A model generated the notes under the pieces. The model ran no database searches and was not told the origin of the DNA. It saw only the letters and a list, made by a program, of their open reading frames with translations. Of a DNA stretch of 47,121 nucleotides, positions 20,261 through 29,107 are shown piece by piece (the stretch's first letter is position 1; every line of letters starts with the position of its first letter). A program made the translations under genes and the position numbers. The DNA comes from Gammaproteobacteria bacterium. Its GTDB lineage: Bacteria; Pseudomonadota; Gammaproteobacteria; JAJPIJ01. Where the stretch lies: contig JAJVHZ010000024.1 in the NCBI GenBank assembly GCA_022072255.1, positions 1 through 47,121 of the forward strand, read 5' to 3'.

Positions 20261-20764
20261 ATGATGACTTCCATGGCAACACCGACGATGGCCGCGGCTG
20301 GCGCGCGGCGATCCCTGGTGGCAAGGGTCGCGGGGCTGTACGCGAATGCGGCAGACCTGCTGCAGTCGGCATCGCCGCTGGCCGATCTCGCGCTGCGACT
20401 GTACGTGGCCTACGTGTTCTGGGTGTCCGGCCTCGCCAAGGTGCAGTCCTGGCAGACGACGCTGCAGCTGTTCGAGTACGAATACCGGGTGCCGCTGCTC
20501 CCGCCCGCCCTGGCGGCCCATGCCGGCACCTTCACCGAGCTGTTCTTCCCGGCGCTGCTGGCACTCGGGCTCGGCGGGAGGCTGGCCGCCGCGGTGCTGT
20601 TCGTCTTCAACATCATCGCCGTGATCTCCTACCCCGATCTGAACGCCGCCGGTCTTGTCCAGCACAAGGTCTGGGGACTGATGCTCCTGGTGCTCGTGCT
20701 GCACGGACCCGGCGCCCTGACATGCGATCGGCTGCTGCGCGGTCGTTTCCCGACGCGCACGTGA
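20261..20764 (+). CDS. DoxX-family membrane protein of the bufferin operon
   Basis: A 167-residue inner-membrane protein with about four helices. The DoxX pattern is visible as LADLALRLYVAYVFWVSGLA, TELFFPALLALGLGGR and AAAVLFVFNIIAVISYPD. It begins 25 nt after bufC with GAGGAG just upstream. DoxX proteins are the usual fourth gene of bufferin and gig operons (gigT in Cupriavidus nomenclature, as I recall). A role in quinone- or redox-linked export or in membrane electron supply has been suggested, but none is established. Confidence 0.85.
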   Translation: MMTSMATPTMAAAGARRSLVARVAGLYANAADLLQSASPLADLALRLYVAYVFWVSGLAKVQSWQTTLQLFEYEYRVPLLPPALAAHAGTFTELFFPALLALGLGGRLAAAVLFVFNIIAVISYPDLNAAGLVQHKVWGLMLLVLVLHGPGALTCDRLLRGRFPTRT

Positions 20765-20800
20765 GCACACACAGAAGCGTCCTGCTTGAGGAATGCCGAA

Positions 20801-21640
20801 ATGAATGTCGCGCTGAAGGTCACGGCTGAAACCGGAGGACGGCGGGTGCTCGAGGGACAGCGGGCGCTGGTCACCGGCGCCAATTCCGGCATCGGCGCCG
20901 GGATAGCCGAGGGGCTGGCGTCCGCGGGGGCGCGCGTGGTGATCAACTACGTGAGCAGACCCGATGAGGCGCAGCGCCTGGTGCGGAAGATCAAGGACGG
21001 CGGTGGCGAGGCGATTGCCATCCAGGCCGACGTGAGCCAGGAGCACCAGGTCGGGGCCATGTTCGAGCAGATCATCGACGAGCTCGGCGGCCTGGAGATC
21101 CTGGTCAACAACGCCGGCCTGCAGAAGGACGCGGCGCTCGTGGACATGACCCTGCAGGACTGGGACACGGTCATACGCGTGAATCTCACCGGTCAGTTCC
21201 TCTGCGCGCGCGAGGCGGCGCGCGAGTTCATCCGCCGCGGCGTGGCGCCGTCGCTGTCGAGCTCGGCCGGGAAGATCGTCTGCGTGTCCTCGGTCCACGA
21301 CGTGATCCCGTGGGCAGGGCACGCCAACTACGCGGCCTCCAAGGGCGGGGTGATGATGCTGATGAAGACCATGGCGCAGGAACTCGCGGCCCACAAGATC
21401 CGGGTCAACAGCATCTCGCCCGGGGCGATCAAGACCCCGATCAATCACAGCGCCTGGGGCACGGCGGAGAAGGAGGCGGAGCTGCTGCAGCTCATCCCCT
21501 ACGGGCGCGTCGGCGTCACGCACGACATCGCCAAGGCCGCCGTGTGGCTCGCCTCCGACGAGTCCGACTACGTCACCGGCGCGACCCTCTATGTCGATGG
21601 CGGCATGACGCTGTATCCCGGCTTCGAGAGCGGCGGTTGA
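20801..21640 (+). CDS. Short-chain dehydrogenase (glucose 1-dehydrogenase-like)
   Basis: A 279-residue classical SDR. The NAD(P)-binding motif TGANSGIGAGIA is near residues 25-36, NNAGLQKDAAL follows, and the catalytic set is Ser in VSSVHD and Tyr/Lys in YAASK. The end, YVTGATLYVDGGMTLYP, is typical of glucose 1-dehydrogenase-like enzymes. After the P of SPGAIKTPIN the substrate loop resembles that group, so a sugar or polyol is a reasonable substrate. The ATG at 20801 has GAGGAA 7 nt upstream; a TTG at 20786 is less likely. It begins 36 nt after the DoxX gene but probably belongs to the following sugar gene run. Confidence 0.88.
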   Translation: MNVALKVTAETGGRRVLEGQRALVTGANSGIGAGIAEGLASAGARVVINYVSRPDEAQRLVRKIKDGGGEAIAIQADVSQEHQVGAMFEQIIDELGGLEILVNNAGLQKDAALVDMTLQDWDTVIRVNLTGQFLCAREAAREFIRRGVAPSLSSSAGKIVCVSSVHDVIPWAGHANYAASKGGVMMLMKTMAQELAAHKIRVNSISPGAIKTPINHSAWGTAEKEAELLQLIPYGRVGVTHDIAKAAVWLASDESDYVTGATLYVDGGMTLYPGFESGG

Positions 21641-21667
21641 GCCGGACCGGCCGCATCGGACTGGACC

Positions 21668-22759
21668 ATGATCGAACGCACCGGCAGCCAGCGCCAAGGC
21701 GGCGCGCGCAGGACCGCAACCTCCCGCCGCGGCGCGCTGCGGTGCGCGTGCGCGCTCGCAGCGACGCTGATCGCCCCCGCCGCGCGCACGGCCGACATGG
21801 AGAACCCGCAGTTCGTCGCATCCGACTCGCGCAGCGAGCACGGCGGCCTGCCCGACGGCGTGCAGCCGTGGTGGCCCAGCCGCTACGGGGCCGACGATCA
21901 GATCGGCACGCTCAACGAGATCACCCCGGCGGTGACGGCCGCGGCGGCGCAGCTCGTGAAGCGGGGGATCACCGTGGACCTCGGACGCATCCTCGACGAC
22001 CGCACGCCGAAGTTCCCCGGCCGCTACTGGCACCAGACGGTCGATGCCTCGGCACCGTACACCAATCTGCGCCGCGCGGACGCCGACGGCGACGGCTGGG
22101 GCAGAAACCGGATCAACTGGATCACCGAGATCCAGGCGGGCACCTTCCAGGCAGGTACCCAGCTGGATTCCATCGGCCACATCCAGACCGGCGATCGCTT
22201 CTACAACGGCTGGCGCGCGCGCGACGTCGTCGAGGCGTACGGGCTGAACCGGTTCGGCATGGAGACCGTGCCGCCGATCGTCACGCGCGGCGTGCTGATC
22301 GATGTCGCCGCGTCCAGGGGCGTGGCGCGCCTGGATCCGGGTTACGTCATCACCGTCGCCGACTTCGAGGCGGCGCTCGCGGCGCAGGGCGTGCAGGTCC
22401 GCGCCGGCGACGCCGTGCTGTTGCACACCGGCTGGGGCGGGCTGTGGAACGTCGACGACGCCGCGTTCCTGGCGGGCGAGCCCGGCCCCGGGATGGATCT
22501 CATCGAGTGGCTGTACGCGCGGCGCATCGCGGTGCTGGGTGCGGACACCTGGAGCATCGGACCGGTGCCCGGCGAGGATCCGGAGCGGCCGTTTCTCGTT
22601 CCGCAGACCATGTACGTGAACTACGGACTGTTCGGCCTGGAGAACGTCGCGACCGAGGAGATCGCCGCGCGCAAGGTCTACGAGTTCCTGTTCGTCCTCA
22701 CCCATGCGCGCACGCGCGGGTCGACGGCGGCCGTCATCTCGCCGGCGGCGGTCTACTGA
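21668..22759 (+). CDS. Cyclase-family (kynurenine formamidase-like) exported protein
   Basis: A 363-residue protein with an N-terminal export signal that looks twin-arginine-like (SRRGALRCACALAATLIAP, residues 19-37), so it may act in the periplasm. The rest is the cyclase/formamidase fold (DDQIGTLNEITP, then LHTGWGGLW, VLGADTWSIGPVPG). The usual metal motif HxGTHxDxxxH appears here as Q161-A-G-T-Q165-L-D167-S-I-G-H171, with Gln replacing two His ligands. Other members hydrolyse amides or lactones with Mn or Zn. A lactonase step following sugar oxidation would fit the neighbours but is inference. The start at 21668 has no clear ribosome site. Confidence 0.82.
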   Translation: MIERTGSQRQGGARRTATSRRGALRCACALAATLIAPAARTADMENPQFVASDSRSEHGGLPDGVQPWWPSRYGADDQIGTLNEITPAVTAAAAQLVKRGITVDLGRILDDRTPKFPGRYWHQTVDASAPYTNLRRADADGDGWGRNRINWITEIQAGTFQAGTQLDSIGHIQTGDRFYNGWRARDVVEAYGLNRFGMETVPPIVTRGVLIDVAASRGVARLDPGYVITVADFEAALAAQGVQVRAGDAVLLHTGWGGLWNVDDAAFLAGEPGPGMDLIEWLYARRIAVLGADTWSIGPVPGEDPERPFLVPQTMYVNYGLFGLENVATEEIAARKVYEFLFVLTHARTRGSTAAVISPAAVY

Positions 22760-22763
22760 TCAT

Positions 22764-22815
22764 GATTGGTGATCGGTGATTGGTGGTTGGCGAGGCTCAT
22801 TCACGAATCACGAAT
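22764..22815. repeat. Heptamer-repeat intergenic element
   Basis: Four near-identical 7-mers (GATTGGT, GATCGGT, GATTGGT, GGTTGGC; 22764-22791) are followed by two exact CACGAAT copies (22802-22815). Read on the other strand, the second block is ATTCGTG repeats, i.e. phase-shifted GATTCGT. The element is therefore an imperfect inverted arrangement of one heptamer family. It fills the gap between the cyclase and GMC genes and replaces the expected ribosome-binding region. Confidence 0.6.
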
Positions 22816-22821
22816 AGACTC

Positions 22822-24255
22822 ATGACCGATTTCGACGACATCATCGTGGGTTCCGGCGCCGGCGGCAGCGCCGCCGCGTACGTGCTGGCGCGCTCGGGGC
22901 GGCGCGTGGCGCTGGTGGAGAAGGGCAGGGCCCTGCCCGCGGACGGCTCGACGCTGGACATGGAGCGCGTCATCCGGCGCGGCGAATTCAGGAGCGCGGA
23001 GACCTGGCTCGACAGGGACGATCGGCACTTCGAGCCCGAGGAGTACTTCAATCTCGGCGGCAAGACGAAGTGGTACGGCGCGGCGCTGCTGCGCTATGAC
23101 CGCGGCGAGTTCGAGGGCGAGACAGCGTTTCAGTGCCTGCCGTGGCCGATCGGTTACGGGGATCTGGCGCCGTACTACGAGGAGGTCGAGCGCCTGCTCG
23201 GCGTGCACGCGTTCGCGGCCGAGCCGGACATCGCCGAGATCAGCCGCCGGATGAACGGTTCGGCGTGGCGGCCTTCGCCGCTGCCGCTCGGGCTGTCGCC
23301 GCGGATCCTGGAGGATCGACACGAGGCCACGCATTTCGACGGCTTCGCCTCCGCGCGCGGTCTGAAGGCCGACGCGCAGACGGCGCTGCTCGATCGCATC
23401 CCGCCGCAGTCCCGTTGCGCGATCATCACCGGTCAGGCCGTGGAGCGATTGATCGCGGACCGGCAATCGCCCCGACGCGTGCGCGGCGTGCAGTGCGCTG
23501 ACGGGCGGAGGATCTCCGCGGACCGCGTGCTGCTCGCCGCGGGTGCGCTGCATTCCCCGCGCCTGCTGCAGCGTTACCTGCGCTGCACCGATCTCGCGTA
23601 TCGCCTGCCGTGCGCGCCGTGGGTGGGACGCTATTTCAAACGGCACTTGCTCACTGCCATGCTCGCCTTCTCGTTTTCGCGCAAAACCGACGCGATCCGC
23701 AAGACGGTGTTCTGGCTCAGCGAGCGTTGTCCGCACAGCAGCGTGCAGCCGCTTGGCTTCGGGAGCGACGTCATCGGCTCGCTGCTGCCGTCGGGCCTGC
23801 CGCGATGGTCGGCGTGCTGGCTCGCCGAGCACGCCTACGGATTCTTCCTGCAGACCGAGGACGGGTCGCATCCCGACAATCGTGTGAGCGCGGAGGGCGA
23901 AGGCACGCGCCTGCCGCGGCTCGACTACGACCCGCGGCGCACGCCGGAGGCTCTCCGCGAGCACGCCCGTACGGTCTCGAGCTTCCGGCGCGCGCTGCTC
24001 GGGGCCGGCCTGCTCTGCGGGGCGCGCAGGATTGGCCTGTCGGGCACCGCGCATGCCTGCGGGACGCTGGTCGCGGGGCGCGATCCGCGCCGTTCCGTGG
24101 TGGATGCGAACGGCCTGGTGCACGGCATGGAGAACCTCTACGTCGTCGACGGCAGCGTGCTGCCGCGGTCCAGCCGCGTGAATCCGTCGCTGACCATCTA
24201 TGCCTGGGCGATGCGCGTGGCTGACGGGCTGTGCGGACACAGGCGGCTCTCATGA
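22822..24255 (+). CDS. GMC-family FAD oxidoreductase
   Basis: A 477-residue flavoprotein. The FAD-binding motif IIVGSGAGGSAAAYVLARSG is at residues 7-26. NLGGKTKWYGAALL follows near residue 80, then LLAAGALHSPRLL. The C-terminal block AHACGTL, DANGLVHGMENLYVVDGS and RVNPSLTIYAWAMRVAD carries the region expected to hold the catalytic His/Asn. GMC enzymes oxidise alcohols and sugars, often passing electrons to a cytochrome. With the SDR, cyclase and glycosidases around it, oxidation of a sugar or glycoside is likely. The ATG at 22822 lacks a ribosome site because the heptamer element lies directly upstream. The stop overlaps the next ATG (ATGA). Confidence 0.88.
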   Translation: MTDFDDIIVGSGAGGSAAAYVLARSGRRVALVEKGRALPADGSTLDMERVIRRGEFRSAETWLDRDDRHFEPEEYFNLGGKTKWYGAALLRYDRGEFEGETAFQCLPWPIGYGDLAPYYEEVERLLGVHAFAAEPDIAEISRRMNGSAWRPSPLPLGLSPRILEDRHEATHFDGFASARGLKADAQTALLDRIPPQSRCAIITGQAVERLIADRQSPRRVRGVQCADGRRISADRVLLAAGALHSPRLLQRYLRCTDLAYRLPCAPWVGRYFKRHLLTAMLAFSFSRKTDAIRKTVFWLSERCPHSSVQPLGFGSDVIGSLLPSGLPRWSACWLAEHAYGFFLQTEDGSHPDNRVSAEGEGTRLPRLDYDPRRTPEALREHARTVSSFRRALLGAGLLCGARRIGLSGTAHACGTLVAGRDPRRSVVDANGLVHGMENLYVVDGSVLPRSSRVNPSLTIYAWAMRVADGLCGHRRLS

Positions 24256-26339
24256 GCGCGGAGGCGTGGATGAATCACGTGCGGCTGGGGCGCGGTGTCT
24301 GCGACGACCTCGCGCAGGCCGAGCGGCGCGAGTGGTGGCTGGCGAACGGGCGCGGCGCGTATGCCGCCGGGACCGTGGCCGGCACGCTGACCCGGCGCTA
24401 TCACGGTCTGCTGATCGCACCGCTCAGCCCGCCCCTCGGGCGCAAGCTCCTGCTCGCGAAGGTCGACGCCGCCGTCGCCGACGGGGAGCGCCAATGGCCG
24501 CTGTACGCCAATCGCTGGTCGGGAGGGGTCGTCGACCCGAGGGGCTACCTGCACCTGGAGTCGTTTCACCTCGATGGCCGGATGCCGGTGTGGCGATACG
24601 GCATCGGCGGCGCCGAGATCGAGATGCGCGTGTGGCTGGAGTACGGCGCGGACACAGTGTACGTCGCCTACCGGCTGCACGACGCGGCACGCCATTTCCA
24701 GGCGCGGCCGCTGCGACTCTCGGCCCGGTTGCTGATGAATGCGCGCGACCATCACTACGTCACCGGTGCGCATGCGCTGCATCCGGAGGTTCTTGCCGAC
24801 GGAGTGTCGGCGCGCAGCCTGCGCGTGTGCATGCCGGAGTCGCGCGACGTGCCGGCATTCACGCTGCACGTGCAGACCCGTGGCGGCACGGTGGCTCCGG
24901 ACTGCACCTGGTACGAGAACTTCGATCTGCCGATCGAGCGCGAGCGCGGCCTGCCAGCGCACGACAACCACCTGTGCGTCGCGCACGCCTCGCTCGATCT
25001 GGTTCCGGGCGAGTGGGTGGGGCTGGTCGCGAGCCTCGCGACCGATGCCTCGCCTTACCTGGGGGAGGCGATGCGCCGCTTCCAGGGTCACGATGCGAGC
25101 GTGCTGAAGCGCGCGCGGGTGCAGGTGCCCGAGCTGCACGACGCGCCGTCGTGGGTGCGGCAACTGCTGCTCGCGGCCGACGGCTTTCTCGTCGCCAGGC
25201 CGCTGCCGGACCTTCCGGAGGGGGAGTCCGTGATCGCGGGCTATCCCTGGTTCGGGGACTGGGGCCGCGACACGATGATCGCCCTGCCGGGCCTGTGCCT
25301 GGCGACCGGGCGCCATGACAGCGCGCGACGGATACTCGAGACCTTCGCGCGTTTTGTGGACCGCGGGATGCTGCCGAACGTCTTTCCCGGCAGCGGCGCG
25401 GTCGCGGAGTACAACACCGTCGATGCGGCGCTCTGGTACGTCGAGGCCTGGCGTTCCTACGTCGAGGCGAGCGGCGATCGCGCGGCGCTGGCGCGGGCCT
25501 GGCCGGTGCTGCAGGGGATTGTCGACGCCTATTGCCGGGGGACGCGGTACGGCATCGGCATGGACGAGGCCGACGCGCTGCTGCGCGCGGGCGAGTCCGG
25601 CGTGCAGCTGACCTGGATGGACGCCAAGCTCGGCGACTGGGTGGTCACGCCGCGCACCGGCAAGCCCGTGGAGATCAATGCGCTGTGGTACAACGCGCTG
25701 CGCGCGATGGCGGAGTTCGGCGATGAGCTCGCGCAGCCCGCGCGGCCGTACCTGCAGTTGGCCGAGCGGGTGCGCGCGGGGTTCCGGCGCTACGTCAAGG
25801 AGGACGAGAGCGGTTTGTTCGACGTGATAGACGGGCCGGACGGCGACGACGGCCGCGTCCGCCCGAACCAGATCCTCGCGGTGAGCCTGCCGCACAGCCC
25901 GCTGGACGCCTTCATGCAGGGTCAGATCGTCAAGCAGTGCTACAGCGAGCTGCTCTGCGGCCTCGGCCTGCGATCGCTGGCGGCGGGCGAGGCGGACTTC
26001 CAGCCGCGCTACGAGGGCGGTCCGTGGGAGCGCGACAGCCGCTATCACCAGGGTCCGGTGTGGGCGTGGCTGCTCGGCCACTATGCGCTCGCCGAGTTCC
26101 GCGTGCACGGCAATGCCGAGGCCGCGCAGGCGCGGCTGGAGGGCATGCGCGCGCACCTGCTCGACGCCGGGTTGGGCACCGTCAGCGAGATCTTCGACGG
26201 CGTGGCGCCATTCGCGCCACGCGGCGCGCCGGCGCAGGCGTGGTCGGTGGCCAGTGTGCTGGAGGCGTGGTGGCGGCTGGAGCGCGCGCGCCAGCAACGC
26301 ACGCGGCTGGACGGCGCCGCGCTGGCGGCGAGCGCCTGA
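24252..26339 (+). CDS. Amylo-alpha-1,6-glucosidase / glycogen-debranching-type glycosidase
   Basis: A 695-residue enzyme with the two-part architecture of archaeal-type debranching enzymes. The N-terminal beta-rich GDE domain (about 15-230) shows EWWLANGRGAYAAGTVAG and TRRYHGLLIAPL. The C-terminal (alpha/alpha)6 barrel (about 290-690) shows YPWFGDWGRDTMIALPGLCL, AEYNTVDAALWYVEAW and DSRYHQGPVWAWLLGHYALA. It should hydrolyse alpha-1,6-linked or other alpha-glucosidic bonds in the cytoplasm, as no signal peptide is present. The start overlaps the GMC stop by 4 nt, so translation is coupled. The glycogen genes are 16 kb away, so its real substrate may be the glycoside handled by this cluster, not glycogen. 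Confidence 0.88.
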   Translation: MSAEAWMNHVRLGRGVCDDLAQAERREWWLANGRGAYAAGTVAGTLTRRYHGLLIAPLSPPLGRKLLLAKVDAAVADGERQWPLYANRWSGGVVDPRGYLHLESFHLDGRMPVWRYGIGGAEIEMRVWLEYGADTVYVAYRLHDAARHFQARPLRLSARLLMNARDHHYVTGAHALHPEVLADGVSARSLRVCMPESRDVPAFTLHVQTRGGTVAPDCTWYENFDLPIERERGLPAHDNHLCVAHASLDLVPGEWVGLVASLATDASPYLGEAMRRFQGHDASVLKRARVQVPELHDAPSWVRQLLLAADGFLVARPLPDLPEGESVIAGYPWFGDWGRDTMIALPGLCLATGRHDSARRILETFARFVDRGMLPNVFPGSGAVAEYNTVDAALWYVEAWRSYVEASGDRAALARAWPVLQGIVDAYCRGTRYGIGMDEADALLRAGESGVQLTWMDAKLGDWVVTPRTGKPVEINALWYNALRAMAEFGDELAQPARPYLQLAERVRAGFRRYVKEDESGLFDVIDGPDGDDGRVRPNQILAVSLPHSPLDAFMQGQIVKQCYSELLCGLGLRSLAAGEADFQPRYEGGPWERDSRYHQGPVWAWLLGHYALAEFRVHGNAEAAQARLEGMRAHLLDAGLGTVSEIFDGVAPFAPRGAPAQAWSVASVLEAWWRLERARQQRTRLDGAALAASA

Positions 26340-26390
26340 GGCGCGGCTGCAGTTCCGGTGGACACGACAAGGCAATCGGAGGATGGCAAC

Positions 26391-29105
26391 GTGAAGACAG
26401 CAGGCGCGGTCAGCGTAGTGGCGGAACGGCAGCGGCTCGAGGCGCAGCGGCAGGGTTCCGAGAACTGGAGGCTGTGGGGGCCGTATCTGGCCGAGCGCGC
26501 CTGGGGTACCGTGCGCGAGGACTACAGTCCGCACGGCAATGCCTGGGAGTCCTTCGATCACGACCAGGCGCGATCGCGGGCGTATCGCTGGAACGAGGAC
26601 GGCATGGCCGGGATCTGCGACGAGGAACAGCGTCTTTGCCTGGCGCTGGCGTTCTGGAACGGCCGCGATCCGATCCTCAAGGAGCGCGCCTTCGGACTGA
26701 CCGGCAACCAGGGCAATCACGGCGAAGACGTCAAGGAGTACTACTTCTATCTCGACGCCACTCCTTCGCACAGCTACCTGCGCTACCTCTACAAGTATCC
26801 GCAGGCCGAATACCCGTACGCGCGGCTGGTGAGCGAGAACCGCAGGCGCTCGCGGCATGAGCCGCCGTACGCCCTGCTCGATACGGACGTGTTCGGCGAG
26901 GATCGTTACTGGGATATCGAGGTGGAGTACGCGAAGGCCACGCCGGATTGCGTGCACGCGCGCATCACGGCTCACAATCGCGGCGCCGACGGCGCCACGC
27001 TGCACCTGCTGCCGACGCTGTGGTTCCGCAATACCTGGGGCTGGGACGAATCCGCCGGCGCGCGGCCATTGCTCCAGGCAATCCCCGCGCCGCGGGGCGC
27101 GCAGTGGGCGGTGGCGGCCGTCCATGAGACGCTGGGCGGCTACTACCTCTACGGACGCGAGACCGCTGAGCCGCTGTTCACCGACAACGAGAGCAATGGC
27201 GAGCGCTTGTGGTCGGTGCCGGGCGCGAGCCGGTACGTCAAAGACGCCTTCCACCGGCGCGTCGTCGACAACGATCCCCGGGCGGTGAACCCGGCCGGCC
27301 GGGGCACCAAGTTCGCCGCCTGGCACCGCCTCGGCATGGAGGGCGGCGGTTCCCGAACCGTGGAGATCATCCTCAGCGCCCGTTCGCTGCCTTCGCCGTT
27401 CGCGCGCAACTGCAACGTTGTCAGCGTGCGGCGCGCGGAGGCCGATGCGTTCTACGCCGAACTGCTGCCCGATGCCCCCGAGGAGGACGCCCGCATCGTG
27501 CGCCAGGCCCTCGCCGGGATAATCTGGTCCAAGCAGTTCTTCCACTACGACGTGCTCCGCTGGCTGCAGGGCGATCGCATCGCGCCGCCGTCGGAGCGGC
27601 GGCGCGGCCGCAACCGCGCCTGGCAGCACCTGCGGGCGCACGATGTGATCTCGATGCCCGACAAGTGGGAATACCCCTGGTTCGCCGCCTGGGATCTGGC
27701 CTATCACTGCGCCGCGCTCGCGCTGGTGGACATCGATTTCGCCAAGGAACAGATCGAGCTCGTCCTGCGCGAGACCTACCTGCACCCGAACGGACAGATC
27801 CCCGCCTACGAGTGGGCCTTCGGGGACGCCAATCCGCCGGTGCACGCCATGGGGGCGCTGAAGGTGTTCCGCGCCGAGCGCGTCCAGCGCGGAGAGGGCG
27901 ATCGCAATTTCCTGCGGCGCGTCTTTCACAAGCTGCTGATTAATTACGCCTGGTGGATCAATCGCAAGGACCGCGACGGTCACAACGTCTTCGAGGGCGG
28001 TTTCCTCGGCCTGGACAATATCTCGGTGTTCGACCGCTCGCAGCCGCTGCCGCCGGGGCACTCGCTGAAGCAGGCGGACGCGACCGGCTGGATGGCGATG
28101 TTCGCGCTCAATGTCACGGTCATGGCGCTGGAGCTGGCCACCGAGGATCCCGACTACGAGGATGTCGCGATACAGACCTTCGAGCAGTTCCTGGCGATCG
28201 CCAACGCCATCGCCGGCTACAGCGGCGGGGCGCTTTCGCTGTGGGACGAGGAGAAGGGCTTCTTCCAGGACCTGCTGGTCACGCCGGACGGCCGTTGCCA
28301 CCACATCGACGTCTATTCATGGGTCGGTCTCATCCCGCTGTTCGCGGTGGAAGTCGTCGACGAGCGCCTGCTCGCGAACGTGCCGCGATTCCGGCGGCTG
28401 CTCGAGTCGCACGCCGGCGGACGCTTCCGCGGGCATTGCGTGTCGGCCTGTCCGCACACCGTCAACGCGCGCCAGGAACACATCTTCTCGCTGGTGACGG
28501 CCGCGCAGCTGCGACGGATCCTCGCCCGGCTGTTGAGCGAGGAGGAGTTCCTCTCACCCTACGGCGTGCGCAGTGTGAGCCGCCGGCACGCCACCCATCG
28601 CGATCTCGGCGTGCTGCCCGGCGTCGGTCAGGCCCTCATCGAGTACATCCCGGGTGAGTCCACGAGCGGACTGTTCGGCGGCAATTCCAATTGGCGCGGC
28701 CCGGTGTGGATGCCGACCAACTACACGCTGGTGCAGGCGCTGGAGAAGTTCCACCGCTACCACGGCGAGGACTTCCGCGTGCCTGTGCCGGCGCTGGGCG
28801 GCAGGGAGCTGAACCTGCAGGAGATCGCGAGCCTGCTCTGCGATCGCCTGGTGAATCTCTACCGGCGCAACGCGGCCGGGCGCATCGCTGCCTACGCGGC
28901 CGACAGCCCGTTCCAGGATCGCACTCACTGGAAGGACCTGCTGCTGATGTTCGAGTATTTTCACGGCGACACCGGCCAGGGGGTCGGCGCCTCGCACCAG
29001 ACCGGCTGGACCGGGCTCATCGCCAACCTCGTGCTGCACCAGCATCGCCGCGACATCCCGCTGTTCTGGCGTGAGCAGGATCGGCGCCTGCGGAGCGCAG
29101 CGTAA
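26391..29105 (+). CDS. Large MGH1/GH63-type glucosidase
   Basis: A 904-residue glycosidase of the MGH1-type (GH63-related) group. The N-terminal part contains AWGTVREDYSPHGNAWESF and GNQGNHGEDVKEYYFYLDAT. The (alpha/alpha)6 barrel shows FFHYDVLRWLQGD, MPDKWEYPWFAAWDLAYHC with the probable catalytic-acid Asp, EWAFGDANPPVHAMG, and near the end GNSNWRGPVWMPTNY. Relatives hydrolyse alpha-glucosides, including mannosyl- or glucosyl-glycerate. No signal peptide is present. The GTG at 26391 was chosen because GGAGG lies 8 nt upstream. Only 51 nt separate it from the debranching-type gene and 2 nt from the transporter, so these genes are co-expressed. Confidence 0.87.
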   Translation: MKTAGAVSVVAERQRLEAQRQGSENWRLWGPYLAERAWGTVREDYSPHGNAWESFDHDQARSRAYRWNEDGMAGICDEEQRLCLALAFWNGRDPILKERAFGLTGNQGNHGEDVKEYYFYLDATPSHSYLRYLYKYPQAEYPYARLVSENRRRSRHEPPYALLDTDVFGEDRYWDIEVEYAKATPDCVHARITAHNRGADGATLHLLPTLWFRNTWGWDESAGARPLLQAIPAPRGAQWAVAAVHETLGGYYLYGRETAEPLFTDNESNGERLWSVPGASRYVKDAFHRRVVDNDPRAVNPAGRGTKFAAWHRLGMEGGGSRTVEIILSARSLPSPFARNCNVVSVRRAEADAFYAELLPDAPEEDARIVRQALAGIIWSKQFFHYDVLRWLQGDRIAPPSERRRGRNRAWQHLRAHDVISMPDKWEYPWFAAWDLAYHCAALALVDIDFAKEQIELVLRETYLHPNGQIPAYEWAFGDANPPVHAMGALKVFRAERVQRGEGDRNFLRRVFHKLLINYAWWINRKDRDGHNVFEGGFLGLDNISVFDRSQPLPPGHSLKQADATGWMAMFALNVTVMALELATEDPDYEDVAIQTFEQFLAIANAIAGYSGGALSLWDEEKGFFQDLLVTPDGRCHHIDVYSWVGLIPLFAVEVVDERLLANVPRFRRLLESHAGGRFRGHCVSACPHTVNARQEHIFSLVTAAQLRRILARLLSEEEFLSPYGVRSVSRRHATHRDLGVLPGVGQALIEYIPGESTSGLFGGNSNWRGPVWMPTNYTLVQALEKFHRYHGEDFRVPVPALGGRELNLQEIASLLCDRLVNLYRRNAAGRIAAYAADSPFQDRTHWKDLLLMFEYFHGDTGQGVGASHQTGWTGLIANLVLHQHRRDIPLFWREQDRRLRSAA

Positions 29106-29107
29106 TC

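Noticed and set aside
24198-28304. Open frame of about 1370 codons on the minus strand opposite the two glycosidases
   Set aside because: It covers the GMC, debranching and MGH1 genes in antisense and has no recognisable motif or ribosome site. The plus-strand proteins have full catalytic motifs.
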